Assembly: GCA_017414585.1 (NCBI GenBank)
Contig: JAFQLN010000171.1
Coordinates: forward strand, 1-14,117
From: Clostridia bacterium
GTDB lineage: Bacteria; Bacillota_A; Clostridia; Oscillospirales; CAG-272
DNA length: 14,117 nucleotides
Direction of reading: 5' to 3'
Both the position numbers and the translations under genes were made by a program. Shown one piece after another: positions 14,079-14,117 of the stretch; position 1 is the first letter of the stretch; each line of letters begins with the position of its first letter. The notes below the pieces were generated by a model. The model searched no databases. It worked only from the letters and a program-made list of their open reading frames with translations, and was not told where the DNA came from.

Positions 14079-14117
14079 CAAAAAGAGGAACTTTATCAGA
14101 AGTCTTGGGTGTTTCGA

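Noticed and set aside
1..14117. CRISPR array, tRNA or rRNA genes, transposase or phage genes
   Set aside because: No regularly spaced repeats, cloverleaf-like segments or matching proteins were seen on either strand.

Overview
The window reads as chromosome of a gut-type anaerobic Clostridia (Firmicutes), probably an Oscillospirales-like lineage. This rests on the Shine-Dalgarno-led genes, sigma-A-type promoters, an O2-sensitive-looking enzyme set (ferredoxin, radical SAM, Cys-type sulfatase), glycan-foraging genes, and a housekeeping gene order known from Bacillus and Clostridia. The lineage is inferred; no rRNA or other marker gene is present to confirm it.

Layout. At the left edge is the 3' part of a plus-strand GH43 glycosidase, closed by a hairpin terminator shared with the convergent minus-strand block. 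From 12189 down to 944 everything is on the minus strand. In transcription order it runs holB, ricT, a 2x[4Fe-4S] ferredoxin, a YabB/TrmN6-type methyltransferase, rsmI, a sugar-phosphate isomerase/epimerase-like TIM barrel, a Cys-type sulfatase, nagA, metG, tatD and a TatD-associated radical SAM protein. On the right, diverging from holB, are a single-pass membrane protein of unknown function and a metallophosphoesterase with its own promoter. A strong bidirectional terminator and a perfect 13-bp inverted repeat follow.

How the genes fit together. The minus-strand frame matches the classic Firmicutes order holB-yaaT-yabA-yabB-yazA-yabC-abrB-metS-yabD (clamp loader, RNase Y specificity factor, RNA methylation, Met-tRNA synthesis, TatD nuclease). 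Here yabA, yazA and abrB are absent. A ferredoxin follows ricT, and a carbohydrate set (isomerase, cytoplasmic sulfatase, nagA) sits between rsmI and metG. The sulfatase/nagA pairing suggests intracellular handling of sulfated amino sugars, but the substrate is not visible. Promoters I can support are upstream of holB, the ferredoxin, nagA and the metallophosphoesterase. The nagA promoter overlaps a hairpin that probably ends the upstream sulfatase transcript.

I found no tRNA, rRNA, CRISPR array, transposase or phage gene, and no clear new defence or biosynthetic system. The items most worth a second look are the carbohydrate insertion in a housekeeping operon, the altered active-site motif of the sulfatase, the terminator/promoter overlap before nagA, and the tatD-linked radical SAM enzyme. 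No gap without a gene exceeds 300 bases; the longest is 5554-5814.
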